A stretch of DNA of 64,000 nucleotides from NCBI GenBank assembly GCA_028641055.1, contig CM054062.1, positions 276,727,710-276,791,709 on the forward strand. The letters are read 5' to 3'. The translations under genes and the position numbers were made by a program. A model generated the notes under the pieces. The model was not told where the DNA came from, did no database searches, and was given only the letters and a program-made list of their open reading frames with translations. The DNA comes from Alopecurus myosuroides (Eukaryota > Streptophyta > Magnoliopsida > Poales > Poaceae). Each line of letters opens with the position of its first letter. Position 1 is the first letter of the stretch. Positions 1 to 11,512 of this stretch are shown in pieces.

Positions 1-1705
1 CGGAGGTCGGCGTCCGGATCCGGCCCTTCAACAAGCGGCGCGGTCTGGGCGCGGCCGCGCGTGAGCGAGAAGGTGGCCACGCGGAAGGAGGGTTTCATGC
101 CGGCTTCGAGTCCGGAGACCCCCTTTGACTACGCCGCCGCCGCTCGATCCGGTGCGTCGTCGAGCGGGGATGAAGGGGAACGGTTGACGGCCAAGCGTAA
201 GGCACGCGGGGCGGAAAGGTGTGGAGCTCCGTCGAGCGGCGACGAGGGGTGCAGCTCATCGGCGAAGCGCACACGGGCGGGCGTCGCCGGCCAGGCTGCG
301 GTGGCCGCCGTTAAAGTTGAGGTGAGTTTTATTGCCTTCTCCTTTCCCCCAATCGTTGCTGTTTTCACGGCAATAATGTCTTTGGATTCCCGATGCCCCT
401 GGGTGCCAATCTTCTGAACATAATTTTTCGTCGGTTTTTTTCATCAGTTTCGTGACTCGTCGGTTAAAGTCCAGTTCTAGCATATGGATAGAATCTAGAA
501 GATGAAGTTCTTTGTGTTTTACAAAAAAAATAAAAAAAATACTAAAACTTATCGTTTTCGCGATGTGGTCTGCGGGAAGTAGAGAGAAGCTGTCGCCTCG
601 GCTCCGTGGATAGCCACGGCGAGTTCCTAGCATATCACCGCGGCGGCGGCATTCGTCGCTCCGTCCAAGTATTGCTGCCTGCCACCGAAATCTCGTAATA
701 ATAGAGAAAAAATCCACCTTTTTCAATACTACTCGCGCTGTGATTTGAATTGAAGACTAATTAATTAGTGTCGTTAGTTACGAATTTGGAATTACATATA
801 CTAGTACCTGTGTACTACAGACGATAGGCCAATGTGTCGCCATCATGGGTGATAACTTACGCGTGGACCCCATAGGCCGATGTGTCCTTTTTCCTGCGTC
901 TTCTACTCGAGCTTGGTTTTAATCTGGAATACTATCCTTTTCCCTTACGGAGTAAATTTCAATTTGTTTTGACTTGCTTTGCAAGATATAAACCGGCTTC
1001 CTCTTTCTTCGATGTTTTCCATGCTGTTTCCTGTGCGGTTCGTGTGGGGCCAAGGTGGAGCGGTTCCACAGTTGGTATTTCGTTCTTAGAGTGTTTTTTT
1101 TTGTTATAACCGTAGACGTAAAATGCGATCAAAGATATAAATTTGTTTGGCAATATTCTGAGAAATTGTTGAATTTATTTATTGGAAATAGAAACCTTTT
1201 GCTTGCTCGGTGTACGTATGTTGTAATTAAAGCGGACTCCGGTTTTACTTCGTGTCGGTCTGGAACGTGGCTGATGCGTGGTTTTTGGTTCAAAACGATT
1301 AGTCAAAATAATCACAAATCAAGCAACTGCTTGGGCATGATTCCTCGAAGAAAAGTACTACGGAGTACTGTAGTACAGTATTACATAATGGCATGGCATG
1401 TGTGCTGTCTGTGTGATAGCATTAGCCAGCACGACTATTTGTTTTATTCCACTGTAACTTTCGGTCCTTCCACGTGATTCCTGCACTGGATCCGTGTAGC
1501 TTGAGGAGCATTTTCTCGTAATTTTACTGCTGCATGTTCTACGGTATCAGTTTGGTGCTCCACACTTTCCTGGAATTTCCCACTGAAAATCTTCTTGTTA
1601 CTTGATGTTTCGCAGGTGCTAAAGATTGAGGAGAATAACCGCGACGAGAAAGGCCACTTGTTGTTTGACCTCAACGAAGACATAAGCATGGCGTGGCAAG
1701 ATTAG
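1..1705 (+). CDS. 3' part of a two-exon gene, EAR-like C-terminus
   Basis: I do not recognise the family. Exon 1 (1-321, open to the window edge) is GC-rich. It encodes a low-complexity segment with two SSGDEG repeats and basic patches (KRKARG, AKRTR) that could act as nuclear localisation signals. It ends GAG|GTGAGT. The intron (322-1615) is AT-rich. Exon 2 (1616-1705) follows a TTTCGCAG acceptor, keeps phase 0, and encodes about 29 residues ending LLFDLNEDISMAWQD and TAG. LFDLNE resembles EAR repression motifs (LxLxL or DLNxxP), although the P is missing. A nuclear regulatory protein is an inference. The exon join is well supported; the N-terminus lies outside the window. Confidence 0.6.
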
Positions 1706-3317
1706 AAGACGTCAGTGTGTTGCTAACTAGTTGGTGCTTGGGCCAAATAAACCCAACTGCTCGTTTGTCCATGTACATAAAACGGCAAAGCCTGCAAAAG
1801 AAGAGCATCCAAGGAAGTACTAAAACTCTAGGAGGACATAGCGGATTTTGCTGCGCCGTTTTCGTCAATTTCCTTTCTTCCTTTTGCATATTGAACAAAT
1901 GTAAAAGGGGCCAATCAGACTTAGAAACACAATAAAAACATGCTAGTGTGTTTCTTGACAGTAAAAATAGGCAAGTTGCTGAAGCTTATGAGTTATGAAG
2001 CCTATATATACTCGACCCTATTTACTAGGAATACATGTAGAACATAGGAAAAAGTGGGTACATGTGACCTCATGTGAATCCTATGAATATAGATCATATG
2101 ATTGATCGCAAGAGAATGCGAAAAAAGAATATGTGGATCATTAGAAATACAGACAAACACTACGTGTGAAGTTCTAGAAACTAATTAGAGGGACACCGCA
2201 TTAGTTACTGACCCGGTGCATTCCTATTGGCTACTACTAACTGGATATATACATGATGCAATTTATCATCAATAAGCTGCCGGATGAATCTAATACTATG
2301 CCAGAAATCGTGAATATTTATTTCATTCCATTAAAAATAAGAAGCTACTTATGATAATACCACAAAATGACTAATGAGTAGCTAATGTTCTGCCAAAATA
2401 AAATTACAGTGATACTTGGTTCTAGCATATATCACAATGACATAATTACAGTCAAGTTAGCATAAGCAGGTAGCACAAAGCAACATCAAATTAACTAAGT
2501 ACTGCAGTTTATGTATGCCAGTGTTGGGTATTTGCACTAAACATTGAATAATTGCAACAAGGGAGCACACGCGAGAGAATGAATCAGGCCAATGATTAGA
2601 CCGAATTTACACAATGTTGTGTTTCACGTTAAAATTATGCTTTGAAAAAAATTATACTAATTTAGTAAGCCAAATCAGAAGTAAAAACAAAAAGTGGGGG
2701 TACCAGCTCCCATAATCTATATTGAGATGCAGAATTTTCAAAGAACCATCTCGATTGGCACTGCATGGATATTTATCCGGCTCATGTTTTGCATTAGCTG
2801 CAGAAACTACGGTACCATGAAGAGATATACTATTTTGTATTTGTATTGTATATGCTTGCAATGGTACAATTGTTACTGAAATCCAGAAGAAAAAATAAGT
2901 ATTGCTTTACTGAGATTAGAGATTTTTTTAATAAAGAGTACATATTAATATCGCAGATTCTACGAGTACTAGACAGTAGACACTCGCAAGCGCAATAAAA
3001 ACAGGATGTCTAGCCAAAACATAAGGAGGCACTCAACCTGCACTCTGAAGAATTGATGAATGCAGATGCACAAGAGACTGCCCTCTGAAAAAAGGAGGAA
3101 AAACAACCAACTGGTTGCACAAGATTCATCATAAGTTCACAACATGAGCCATACATGATCGACTATTACAGATACCATGGACAGAAACAGACAATAGACA
3201 TTAGAGTCTGCATAAGCACTGGAAGTAGTAACCATACCATACCATAGAAAGGCAGGTCGACAAACACAAATAGAGTCAATAGTTGTGACAGAATAACCAC
3301 CATATCATGGTATACAA
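1706..3317. other. AT-rich intergenic DNA
   Basis: Probably starts with the 3' UTR of the preceding gene. I see no coding signal, RNA gene or element ends; all open frames are short and unsupported. The right part, from about 3000, may be 3' flank of the minus-strand F-box pseudogene. Confidence 0.5.
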
Positions 3318-3365
3318 TTAATAATCCATTGAACAGACTGCTTAATAATCCATTGAACAGACTGC
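3318..3365. repeat. 24-bp tandem duplication
   Basis: Two perfect adjacent 24-bp copies (3318-3341 and 3342-3365) sit just past the stop codon of the F-box pseudogene in its 3' flank. They look like a local replication-slippage duplication. Confidence 0.85.
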
Positions 3366-3525
3366 ATAGTAGTTCACTCCCAAGGGAACAACCATGGACT
3401 TTGACCACGGACTTGCTCTCGTTGAGCGCTTGGCGTTTTGCCGCTCTCCTCTCCTCTCCTCTCTTTCTCTCCTTCCAACCCCTTTGTTCATCTTCATCTC
3501 TCTAGTATCTTTCTGAGATTTAGCC

Positions 3526-6354
3526 ATGAGTGACCATCTCCGCCCTTCTACTTCTCACCACATCGTTCAATCCACGGAAAAGCTAGTAGAGCAGGATGAG
3601 CAGCTTGCTGCTCCACCAGTAGTGGCTCCGAGCTTGCCGGCTAGGGATACTCCAAGTCTGCCTTTTGCAGGTCCTTCAGCTAGCCGGGCAGTGGAGAGGG
3701 CTGCCACGCAGGTGAATCCGGCTGTAGACCGACCAAGACAGGGTCTTGGTTCGCTTATGTTACAGTCTCCAGAAGTTCCTTCGCTGGAGCTTGGGCTACA
3801 AGCTATGCGTCTGAGGGAGCACCAACAGGACCTGAGCTTTGCAGAAACTATGGGTCAGTTTTCTCTTTATTTGCGGATTGCATCTTCAGCTGGTCCCCCT
3901 CGTGCTCTGTCCAAGACTATTGTGCAGGATGCTATGAAGAAGGCTTGGAGAGACTATTACTACAAGATTGAACAGGTACATCAGTCGGTTTTTAAAGCTA
4001 TTTTCCATTCCTTCGATGCCATGATGTGGGTGTTCAAAAGGCAGCCTTGGACAGTGGGTTCAGACACTTTACTCTTGGAAATTGTGGACCATGAAGGTTT
4101 AGGATATCAGCAAGAGCAGGATAGATCTGTGATCCAATCAGGCAATCTGCGCTATTCTTTTGAGGATATTTATGTCACCATCAGGGCTTATGGTGTGCCT
4201 TGGAACAGCAGATCTTTTAAGGTGCTGAATGATGTTCTTAAGCTGGTTGGCTCTCCTTCAAACTTTCAGGAACTAACCAACAGTATGCTTTATGCTCATC
4301 CTGAGTACATTTGGGGTAGAGCCAAAGTTAAGATCAATGTCCCTGTTTTTGATAAAGCTTTCTTGCCGATTTCTCCTGACAAGAAGGTCTTGGTTTATTT
4401 TCACTATGAGAAGATCAAGAGAATCTGTTTGTTCTGTGGGATGATGTTTCATTCTCTGGGGAATTGTCATCTTCGACAGAGTATCATCATGGATCATCTC
4501 AGAGCTCATCAGGACCTGGAGGAGGTTGCTTTTCAGAGGTATGGTTCATGGATTCTTGATTACGAGCAGGTTCCGGAGCTGGAACCAGATGAAGTGCCAT
4601 TCCCCAATAGGCATTTGGAGAATTTACGGTTTCAGCAGCAGTTCAATCAAGGTCCCTTCTCGCACAGCATGCAGGGTAGGCTATCTGAGGCATCTTCAGC
4701 TCAAATTTTAAGAGATATGGAAGCAAATAGAAGGAGGTCCTTTTCTGGGGATGAACAAGCTCCAAGAACACATGATCACCAACTTCAGTTCCATCCTTCT
4801 ACAGTGCAGTCTGCTACTGTTCAAGCAGCACAACTAAGTCAACAGTTACAACTCCAAGGCGGTGAGGTTGAAAAAGATGAGCAGCAGCATGTGATCCACG
4901 TATCAGCGGAGGTGCCAACGCTTCCTGTGCATGAGCCTTCGAGACTTAATGCTGCTGCGGACAAGGGTGTCGAGCAAGTCATGGTTTCAGACGGGATGCA
5001 GGTTAATTGGGCTGGTTCTGCTCAGTGGCAGACACAAACTGATGCCGCGGGGTCCAGGCCTTCGCCAGCTCAGGGTGCTATCCAGCTGGAGGCTCTGCCT
5101 TATTCGGTTACTGAAGAAAGGGATATTTTGGGCCAGGGGACCCCCTTGGTGTCCAAGCAGGCTGGGCCTTCTCAGGGAGTTATCTTCCACGAAACATATC
5201 GTCTACCTCCAGCACCCCTCCCTTCTGTCTCCCCTTCTACCATTGTTGTTCCCCAAACTCAGAGTGCTCTTAACACCTACATGTCGAATCAACACCAACC
5301 GGGGCAGATATCTCAATCAATGCCTCTCCAATTGCAATTACCACAACAGCTGGCCTCCACTTCTCAGGAGATGGCCTTTCAACAGGATCGAGAGGCACCA
5401 CCCCTTCTTAATCGGTCTCCTTCTCCACCGCTTCACAATTCTGGCCAGATTGGCTTTGCCCAGGAAAGGAGACCCAGCATTGACCTGCTTTCGTGCCCTC
5501 CCAAGAAAAGATCTGCCTTCCATCCATACTCAGGGCATGGATTCGTTTCGGCAGCTCCGCCGCCGTCTCTCTCTCCCGGTCCGGCTGCCTCGCAGGTGGG
5601 CGGGATGGTCGGAGAGGTTCCGCAGGATGTCGTCGCCAATCCTTCCGATGTGGGAGGTATCGCAGGAAAGGCGGTCTCGGGTATTCCCCCGCCTCGTGAG
5701 CAGCAGCAGCGAGGAGTTTTCTCGGGAGGCGGAGGTGACGGAGAATCGCTTCCAGGATCCTACATTCCTCTCCAATCGCAGCGTTCGGATCGCTCCGACA
5801 GCACCTACGCCGACATCAGCACTCAGTCGGTGGGGAATCGCCGCCGAAGGTCTCGCTGGGACCTCGATCTAGAGGCTAATGCTCGAAGCTTCGACAGACA
5901 TCCTGTGGGGGTTGCTCTGGGTCACACTGGTGCTGCCACTTGGCACCGTGCTGGACAATCCCCTTCGATGGGCCATGGTAGGGCTATCCGCAACCGCCGC
6001 CGCACTACTCTGGGAGGCGCTCGTCTCCCCTATTCTGTTTCGCGCCGCGGAAGCTCTCCTACTAGCAGCTCCAACGCCGCAGCCGATTTCGCTCCTCTCT
6101 GGGTGGGAAACCCAGCGTCGCCGCTGTCGGTGGATTCTCGCCAAGGCGCTTTCTCTCCTCCTCCAGTGGCTGGCGACGTCTATATGGCTGGGGATGCTGA
6201 TTCTCGTTTTGCTGGGACCTTCGTCGACGGAATGGATCGAGCCCCGCCTCAATTTCCAGGTATTCCTTCAAGTGCTATGCTGGACATGCCGCAGGCTATG
6301 GACGATGACAACAGGGCTTGGGCGCCGCCCTTTAAGGCGTCAAGGGACCAATGA
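3526..6354 (+). CDS. LINE ORF1 protein, CCHC zinc knuckle
   Basis: An intact 942-residue ORF1 of a plant L1-type LINE, expected to bind element RNA and form the RNP. Residues about 95-260 resemble the DUF4283-type domain of plant LINEs (LYLRIASSAGPP, MMWVFKRQPW, IRAYGVPW). A zinc knuckle C301-x2-C304-x4-H309-x4-C314 follows. The C-terminal 600 residues are Q/P/S-rich, low-complexity and poorly conserved in type. The start lies 129 bp inside the element, after the pyrimidine-rich leader. The stop TGA shares ATGA with the ORF2 start. No internal stop is present. Confidence 0.9.
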   Translation: MSDHLRPSTSHHIVQSTEKLVEQDEQLAAPPVVAPSLPARDTPSLPFAGPSASRAVERAATQVNPAVDRPRQGLGSLMLQSPEVPSLELGLQAMRLREHQQDLSFAETMGQFSLYLRIASSAGPPRALSKTIVQDAMKKAWRDYYYKIEQVHQSVFKAIFHSFDAMMWVFKRQPWTVGSDTLLLEIVDHEGLGYQQEQDRSVIQSGNLRYSFEDIYVTIRAYGVPWNSRSFKVLNDVLKLVGSPSNFQELTNSMLYAHPEYIWGRAKVKINVPVFDKAFLPISPDKKVLVYFHYEKIKRICLFCGMMFHSLGNCHLRQSIIMDHLRAHQDLEEVAFQRYGSWILDYEQVPELEPDEVPFPNRHLENLRFQQQFNQGPFSHSMQGRLSEASSAQILRDMEANRRRSFSGDEQAPRTHDHQLQFHPSTVQSATVQAAQLSQQLQLQGGEVEKDEQQHVIHVSAEVPTLPVHEPSRLNAAADKGVEQVMVSDGMQVNWAGSAQWQTQTDAAGSRPSPAQGAIQLEALPYSVTEERDILGQGTPLVSKQAGPSQGVIFHETYRLPPAPLPSVSPSTIVVPQTQSALNTYMSNQHQPGQISQSMPLQLQLPQQLASTSQEMAFQQDREAPPLLNRSPSPPLHNSGQIGFAQERRPSIDLLSCPPKKRSAFHPYSGHGFVSAAPPPSLSPGPAASQVGGMVGEVPQDVVANPSDVGGIAGKAVSGIPPPREQQQRGVFSGGGGDGESLPGSYIPLQSQRSDRSDSTYADISTQSVGNRRRRSRWDLDLEANARSFDRHPVGVALGHTGAATWHRAGQSPSMGHGRAIRNRRRTTLGGARLPYSVSRRGSSPTSSSNAAADFAPLWVGNPASPLSVDSRQGAFSPPPVAGDVYMAGDADSRFAGTFVDGMDRAPPQFPGIPSSAMLDMPQAMDDDNRAWAPPFKASRDQ

Positions 6355-9300
6355 AGGCATTGGGATGGAACTGCCAAGGCGTGGGCAGGAGTCTTGGTAG
6401 CCCAAAAATGCTTCATCTTGCCCGGATGATCTCTTCCACGAAAGCACAGGTAGTTTTTATTTCTGAAACCAAAACAGCTAGATTCTCTCCTGTTGATATT
6501 AGTTCTCGTTTTAATATGTATAATGCTTTTGTAGAGCCTGCTCGGAAGATCTCTGGCGGGCTTTGGTTATTGTGGTCTGATGATCTAGATGTAGTTGTTC
6601 ATAGTTCTTCTTTTCATCTTATCCTAGCAGTTGTTTCGGAGAAGCGTAGTTCTACTAGGTTTGGTTTGGTTTGTATGTATGGTGACCCGTATCACATCCT
6701 CACAGCGGCTATCTGGGAGCAGGTTGCAAATTTTGTGCAAGACAACAGCAACTTGCCTATGCTTTGTATGGGGGATCTTAATAATATTATGTATGGTGCA
6801 GATAAGAGTTCTGCTTATGTAAACAAGCCCCGTATGTTTGCTTTCCGTCGCCTTGTCAAAAATTGTGGCCTGTTTGATCTTGGTTTTTCTGGTCCTGCTT
6901 ATACTTGGACGAACCGGCGCTTTTCTTCTTCGCCTATTTTCCAGAGGCTTGATCGGTGTTTGGCTAATCATGATTGGTGTATGTGTTTCCCGGTTACTAA
7001 TGTGTACAATTTGCCGCTGCTTCATTTTTTCAGTGATCATGCTCCCATTCTTTGTTCCACTGAAGGCAAAGCCATCAAGGTCAAGAAGTGTTTCAAATTT
7101 GAGAACTGGTGGCTAAAAGAGCCGGATTTTAATCAATTTGCCAAGGATTGCTGGTCCCGTACTACAAATAAATCTTTTCATAATAGGACTAACATTTTGG
7201 CTTCAAATCTGAAGATTTGGTGCAGGAAGAAAAAGCCTTTGCAGGAGGAGCTTTCCGAGCTGCAGAAACAGATTGAAGATATCCAACTCAAGCCTATTCA
7301 ACTACAAGATCGTGCTCTTGAAGCCTCCTTAGTGTCAAGGTTTGAGGAAACAAATTCGAAGCTCAATGAGTTCTTCCGGCAACGTGCAAAGAAACATTGG
7401 ATCAAAGATGGTGACAAGAACACGAGGTTCTTTCACCAAGCGGTAGCCAAGAGAAGGCGGAGAAACACAATTGTGTCCATTAAGGATGAGCACCTTCAAC
7501 TGCAACAGATGCCAGATAAGATTGCTGCCACTTTTGTTGCCTATTTTAGATCTATATTTGCTTCCTCGTATACTTCAGTTTTGCAGCTCTCGGAGGATCA
7601 GTTGCCCCTTCCGCGGGACGATCCAACGTATTCCATTCCTGATAAAGAGGAGCTGCTCTCGACGCTAAAACAGATGAAGAGGAATGCTTCCCCGGGGCCG
7701 GATGGTTTCAACGTCGAGTTTTACTTGGCTACTTGGGAATGGATTGGGAATGATGTGGCCAATCTGGTTAATGCTTTCTTTTTGTCAGGCATTCTTCCTG
7801 CTCATATTAATGATACTCATATAGTGCTCATTCCTAAGAAGCTGGTGCCTCTTGTCCCTGCTGATTTCCGTCCGATTAGCCTTTGCAATGTTATTTATAA
7901 GCTTATTACAAAGTGCCTTGCTAACAGACTCAGGCCTCTTCTTCCAGATTATATTCATCCCTCCCAGCAAGCTTTTATTCCTGGAAGACATATTTCTGAT
8001 AACATTGTGGTTGCTCAGGAGATTGCGCATTCTTTCCAGCTCTCCTCTTGGGAAGGTAATGCTTTTATGCTCAAGCTTGATTTAGCAAAAGCGTTTGATC
8101 GGTTGGAATGGCGGTTCATTCTTTCTGCTCTTGCTCGTAAAGGACTGCATGGTCATTTCATTAATTTGGTCCATGCTTGTATTGCCTCACCTTCTTTTGC
8201 GGTCCTTGTCAATGGTCAGGCCTCTCAGTCCTTTGTCAGTTTTAGAGGGATACGACAAGGTTGTCCTTTATCGCCTACCTTATTTGTCCTTGCAATAAAT
8301 GAACTGTCGCTATCGTTGCAGGAAGCTTTGCAGTCCAACCTTCTTTCAGGTATCAAGCTGGGTCCCCTCTGTCCTCCCATTCATTCCTTACTTTTTGCAG
8401 ATGATTTGCTTATTTGTGGGGAGGCAAACTTGCTGGAGGCCACTAGAATTAGACAAGTTGTGGATTCTTTCTGCCAGCTGTCAGGACAACTTCCAAATTG
8501 GGAAAAATCTGGCATTCTTTTTAGTAAGCACGTGCAGTCCCAGGTGATACAGGAGGTCAGGTTTGTTTTCCCTGTTCCCATTATTGATGATTCCTTTACT
8601 CATCTGGGCCACCCTTTGATCTTGCCAGCAAAGAATCGTTCTGATGCTTACAATTTGTTCTAGATAAATTTTCCAATAAGCTGGCTTCTTACAAGGCAAA
8701 TTCCCTTTCTCATGCGGCTAGGCTTGAGCTCATAAATTCTGTGTTCTCCTCTATTCCTGTATACTATATGTCTAATATTATTTTCTCTAGGAAGTTTATT
8801 GCTAAAATCACGGCTATCATTAGGAAGTTCTGGTGGACAGGTATATCTTCTGACCAACAGAGAAAGCCCCTCTGTCTGCTAGCGTGGCAGAAAATTTGTA
8901 CTCCAAAGCAGGAGGGGGGTTTAGGTATTCGTAATCTGCAGGCGGTGAATTATAGTCTTATTATGTCTGCTGCTTGGAGGATTGCGGCACAGCCTTCTAG
9001 CCATATTCACGGTGTGCTGAAATCAAAATATTTTGCGGATTCATCTTTCTGGAGGCTGAGTCCTGCAGTGCCAAAGTCGGCGTTTTGGAGTTCCATCCTT
9101 AAGGTTATGCCTTTGCTGCATCAAAATTCTTTTTATCAGATTACTATGGGTAACCTTTCTATTTGGAGTACTCCGTGGTGTGATGCCTGGGATAGGGTTT
9201 ACGAAGATCTCATTATTCAGGATCCTCCTTTTGTTTATCCTGCTTTGGTTAATCAGCTTTGGGTGCAGGGTTCCAGGTCCTGGAACGTGCCATTCATCGA

Positions 9301-10543
9301 CTCCCTGTTTGCTAGACCTACTGCTGACATCATTAAAAATACAAAGGTTATCAATTTGCAGGAACAGGACATTCTATGTTGGCGGCCCGCGCCTAATGGG
9401 GTTTGCACTGCTAAATCTGCTTATCTCGTTGCTTTAAGATTTCTCCAAAATGCAGGTTCTTCGAATGTGTTAAGGCCAGATGATACTACCATTCATCTGT
9501 TGCGCCATATTTGGAAACTTAAGGATGTGGTTCCTCGAGTGAAGACCTTTGCCTGGAGGCTTCTGCGGGGTGCTATTCCTTCAGGTAATAAGGTAGCACG
9601 GTTCTCCAGACACTGTGATGGTTCTTGTCCCAGGTGTGGGGTTCTGGAGGATGAGCGCCACATTTTTTTCACCTGTCCTTTTGCGCGTGCAGCTTGGTTT
9701 CAGAGGCCTTGGTTCATCAGAGTGGACGTTGTTACTAATAATCAGCCTACCTTTGCTCATATGATTTCTTCCTTGCTTTCGATTCAGCATCCTTACATTA
9801 ATTTGTCGCACCTTCTCACTTTTCTCTGGTGCATTTGGAAATCCCGTAATGATGCTTTGTTTGCTCGGAAGAATGGTCATCCTTATCAGGTTTTCTTGGT
9901 GGCGGAAGCTATGTGCAAGGATTTTGACAGCTCGGTTCTATCGGTGCAGGCTAAAGGAAGACCGTTACCAAAACCTCCTCCTATGAGTGGGTTCATCGAT
10001 GGGTCTTTCTTGTTTGTGGATGCAGCCTGGAAGTGCATCCCGGGGCTGACTTCATCCAAGGCAGGAGTGGGCATCTTCTGCATTGCCAAGCACAGCTTGG
10101 GTACCTCTCACTGTTTTTTGCAGGCTCAGATCCCTGCTGTAGGTTCCCCTGTGCAAGCTGAGGCAGAAGGTCTGCTTCTGGCAACAAAATTTCTTCTTTC
10201 CTTGCAGATTTCGACGGTCGACATCTACACGGACAATCTCATCTTGGTGAAGGCGGTCTCAGCTTCTTCCGCTACTGCTACAGATGTTCCCTGGAGTATT
10301 CGACAAGTTGTATCGGAAATTCAGACTCTGCTTCGGAATTCTACTTTTTCAGTCTCACATATCTCCAGGGAGTTCAATCAAATTGCTCACTCATGTGCTC
10401 AACAGGCTTTTCAATCTGCTAGGTTGGAGCCCATTTGTTCTTGTAGGAACGAAGCTCATAGCAATCTTATGTGTCCTATTATCCAGGCAGCTAACCAGCT
10501 CCAGGATTTAGGCCTTGTGTTCTCTGTTGTAAATTGCTTATGA
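6351..10543 (+). pseudogene. LINE ORF2: endonuclease, RT, RNase H, one frameshift
   Basis: Order: an APE-type endonuclease (residues about 1-230; GWNCQG, SETKT, MGDLNN, SDHAPI), a linker, then reverse transcriptase with FADD at residues 682-685 (GIRQGCPLSP before it). After the break come a zf-RVT-like region (CPRCGVLEDERHIFFTCPFA) and a C-terminal RNase H (FIDGS, AEAEGLLLA, IYTDN, FNQIAH). Frame 1 stops at TAG 8661-8663. The second frame opens at once and runs to 10543. Comparing the frames suggests that one T was lost from a T run near 8654. All the catalytic motifs I looked for are still present. The start overlaps the ORF1 stop (ATGA), which fits termination-reinitiation. Confidence 0.9.
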
Positions 10544-11288
10544 GTAATGGTATTGGCACCTTGGTGCCTCTTTTATGTTCAAAAAAAAAGGGAACAACCA
10601 TGTGGCAAAACTCATCTCGTGCTTCCAGACCATTGGCAGAGGGGAGGAAACCTTACCAGTTCCCATGTTGTAGACACCGACACAAGTGTTCTCCTCCTCA
10701 AAACCGTATTTCTCATAAGCATTCTCCATTACATCATCCAGGAAGATCTGGTCGCACTGCATCCCGTGCTGAGACGCGGAGACAGCCCTGGAGCACGGTC
10801 GTCCAAGGAAAAGCATCTGGTCATCCCCAAGGGTTTTGACACTCACCCACTGTGAGTGTCCCAAGTCCGCCACGAAGACCTCAAACTCAGTCTGTTCCAG
10901 TTCGGCCACAAATCTCTGCTCTCCTGCCATTCTGTAGAAAACCTTCCTGCGTACCATCAGCAATGCACCACATGATTCTACAAGGTAGAGCTTCTTTTCT
11001 ACCATAGAGTTGGTGCCTGTATGGAATGAATCACCCGTAATGACCTGACCAATTTGGGAGACATGTGGATCACCGGTTACCGGGTCATTGCTGATGTTGA
11101 CAATAAGAAGGTTCTCGTCATTAACAAGGGCATAGAGCTTTCCCTGATAGAATGCCATGTCTTCAAATAACTTGCACTTATCATTCGCGCATACCGACCA
11201 AGAGGAAGCCCCGGGCTGGCACACTAGAATCTGACTGTTGTGTCCACACTGGACCATTGTGTACTGCCGGCGAATGCAGCCACAAGGT

Positions 11289-11476
11289 TGTTGAATTGTA
11301 TGTACTGTCACGTATGTAACGTAGTCTTGTTACCGTTTGTAAGTACTGTCCTAGTCTTAGGGATAGAGCTAGTCCAGCGCCTACGTGCGCTCTCCACTAC
11401 CTGCACGCCCGCTACGGCGGCTATATCTGTAACTCTGTACAACTGAGGAATACACGGGCAATTCCATAATCCTTCT
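11289..11476 (+). repeat. 5' LTR of copia element
   Basis: 188 bp, starting TGTTGAATTG and ending CCTTCT rather than the usual CA. 187 of 188 positions match the 3' LTR. Confidence 0.93.
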
Positions 11477-11488
11477 TGGTATCAGAGC
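11477..11488 (+). promoter_or_regulatory. Primer-binding site (initiator tRNA-Met)
   Basis: TGGTATCAGAGC directly abuts the 5' LTR. It is the standard copia minus-strand priming site, complementary to the 3' end of initiator methionine tRNA. Confidence 0.92.
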
Positions 11489-11512
11489 GCAAGCGCTCCT
11501 TCTCCACCTTCC

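Larger units (their letters stand above)
3397..10589 (+). mobile_element. Full-length L1-type LINE with RNase H
   Basis: A non-LTR retrotransposon of about 7.2 kb. It has a pyrimidine-rich 5' UTR (3397-3525), ORF1, ORF2 and a 9-base poly(A) tail (10581-10589). A 15-bp target duplication AAGGGAACAACCATG flanks it (3382-3396 and 10588-10602; the first two A overlap the tail). Both ends are intact, so there is no 5' truncation, which is uncommon for LINE copies. The target is the 3' end of the DUF295 pseudogene, whose frame continues across the two flanks. One frameshift in ORF2 makes this copy non-autonomous. Confidence 0.93.

Noticed and set aside
4931..5872. 313-residue ORF inside LINE ORF1
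   Set aside because: Out-of-frame shadow of the low-complexity C-terminal half of ORF1.
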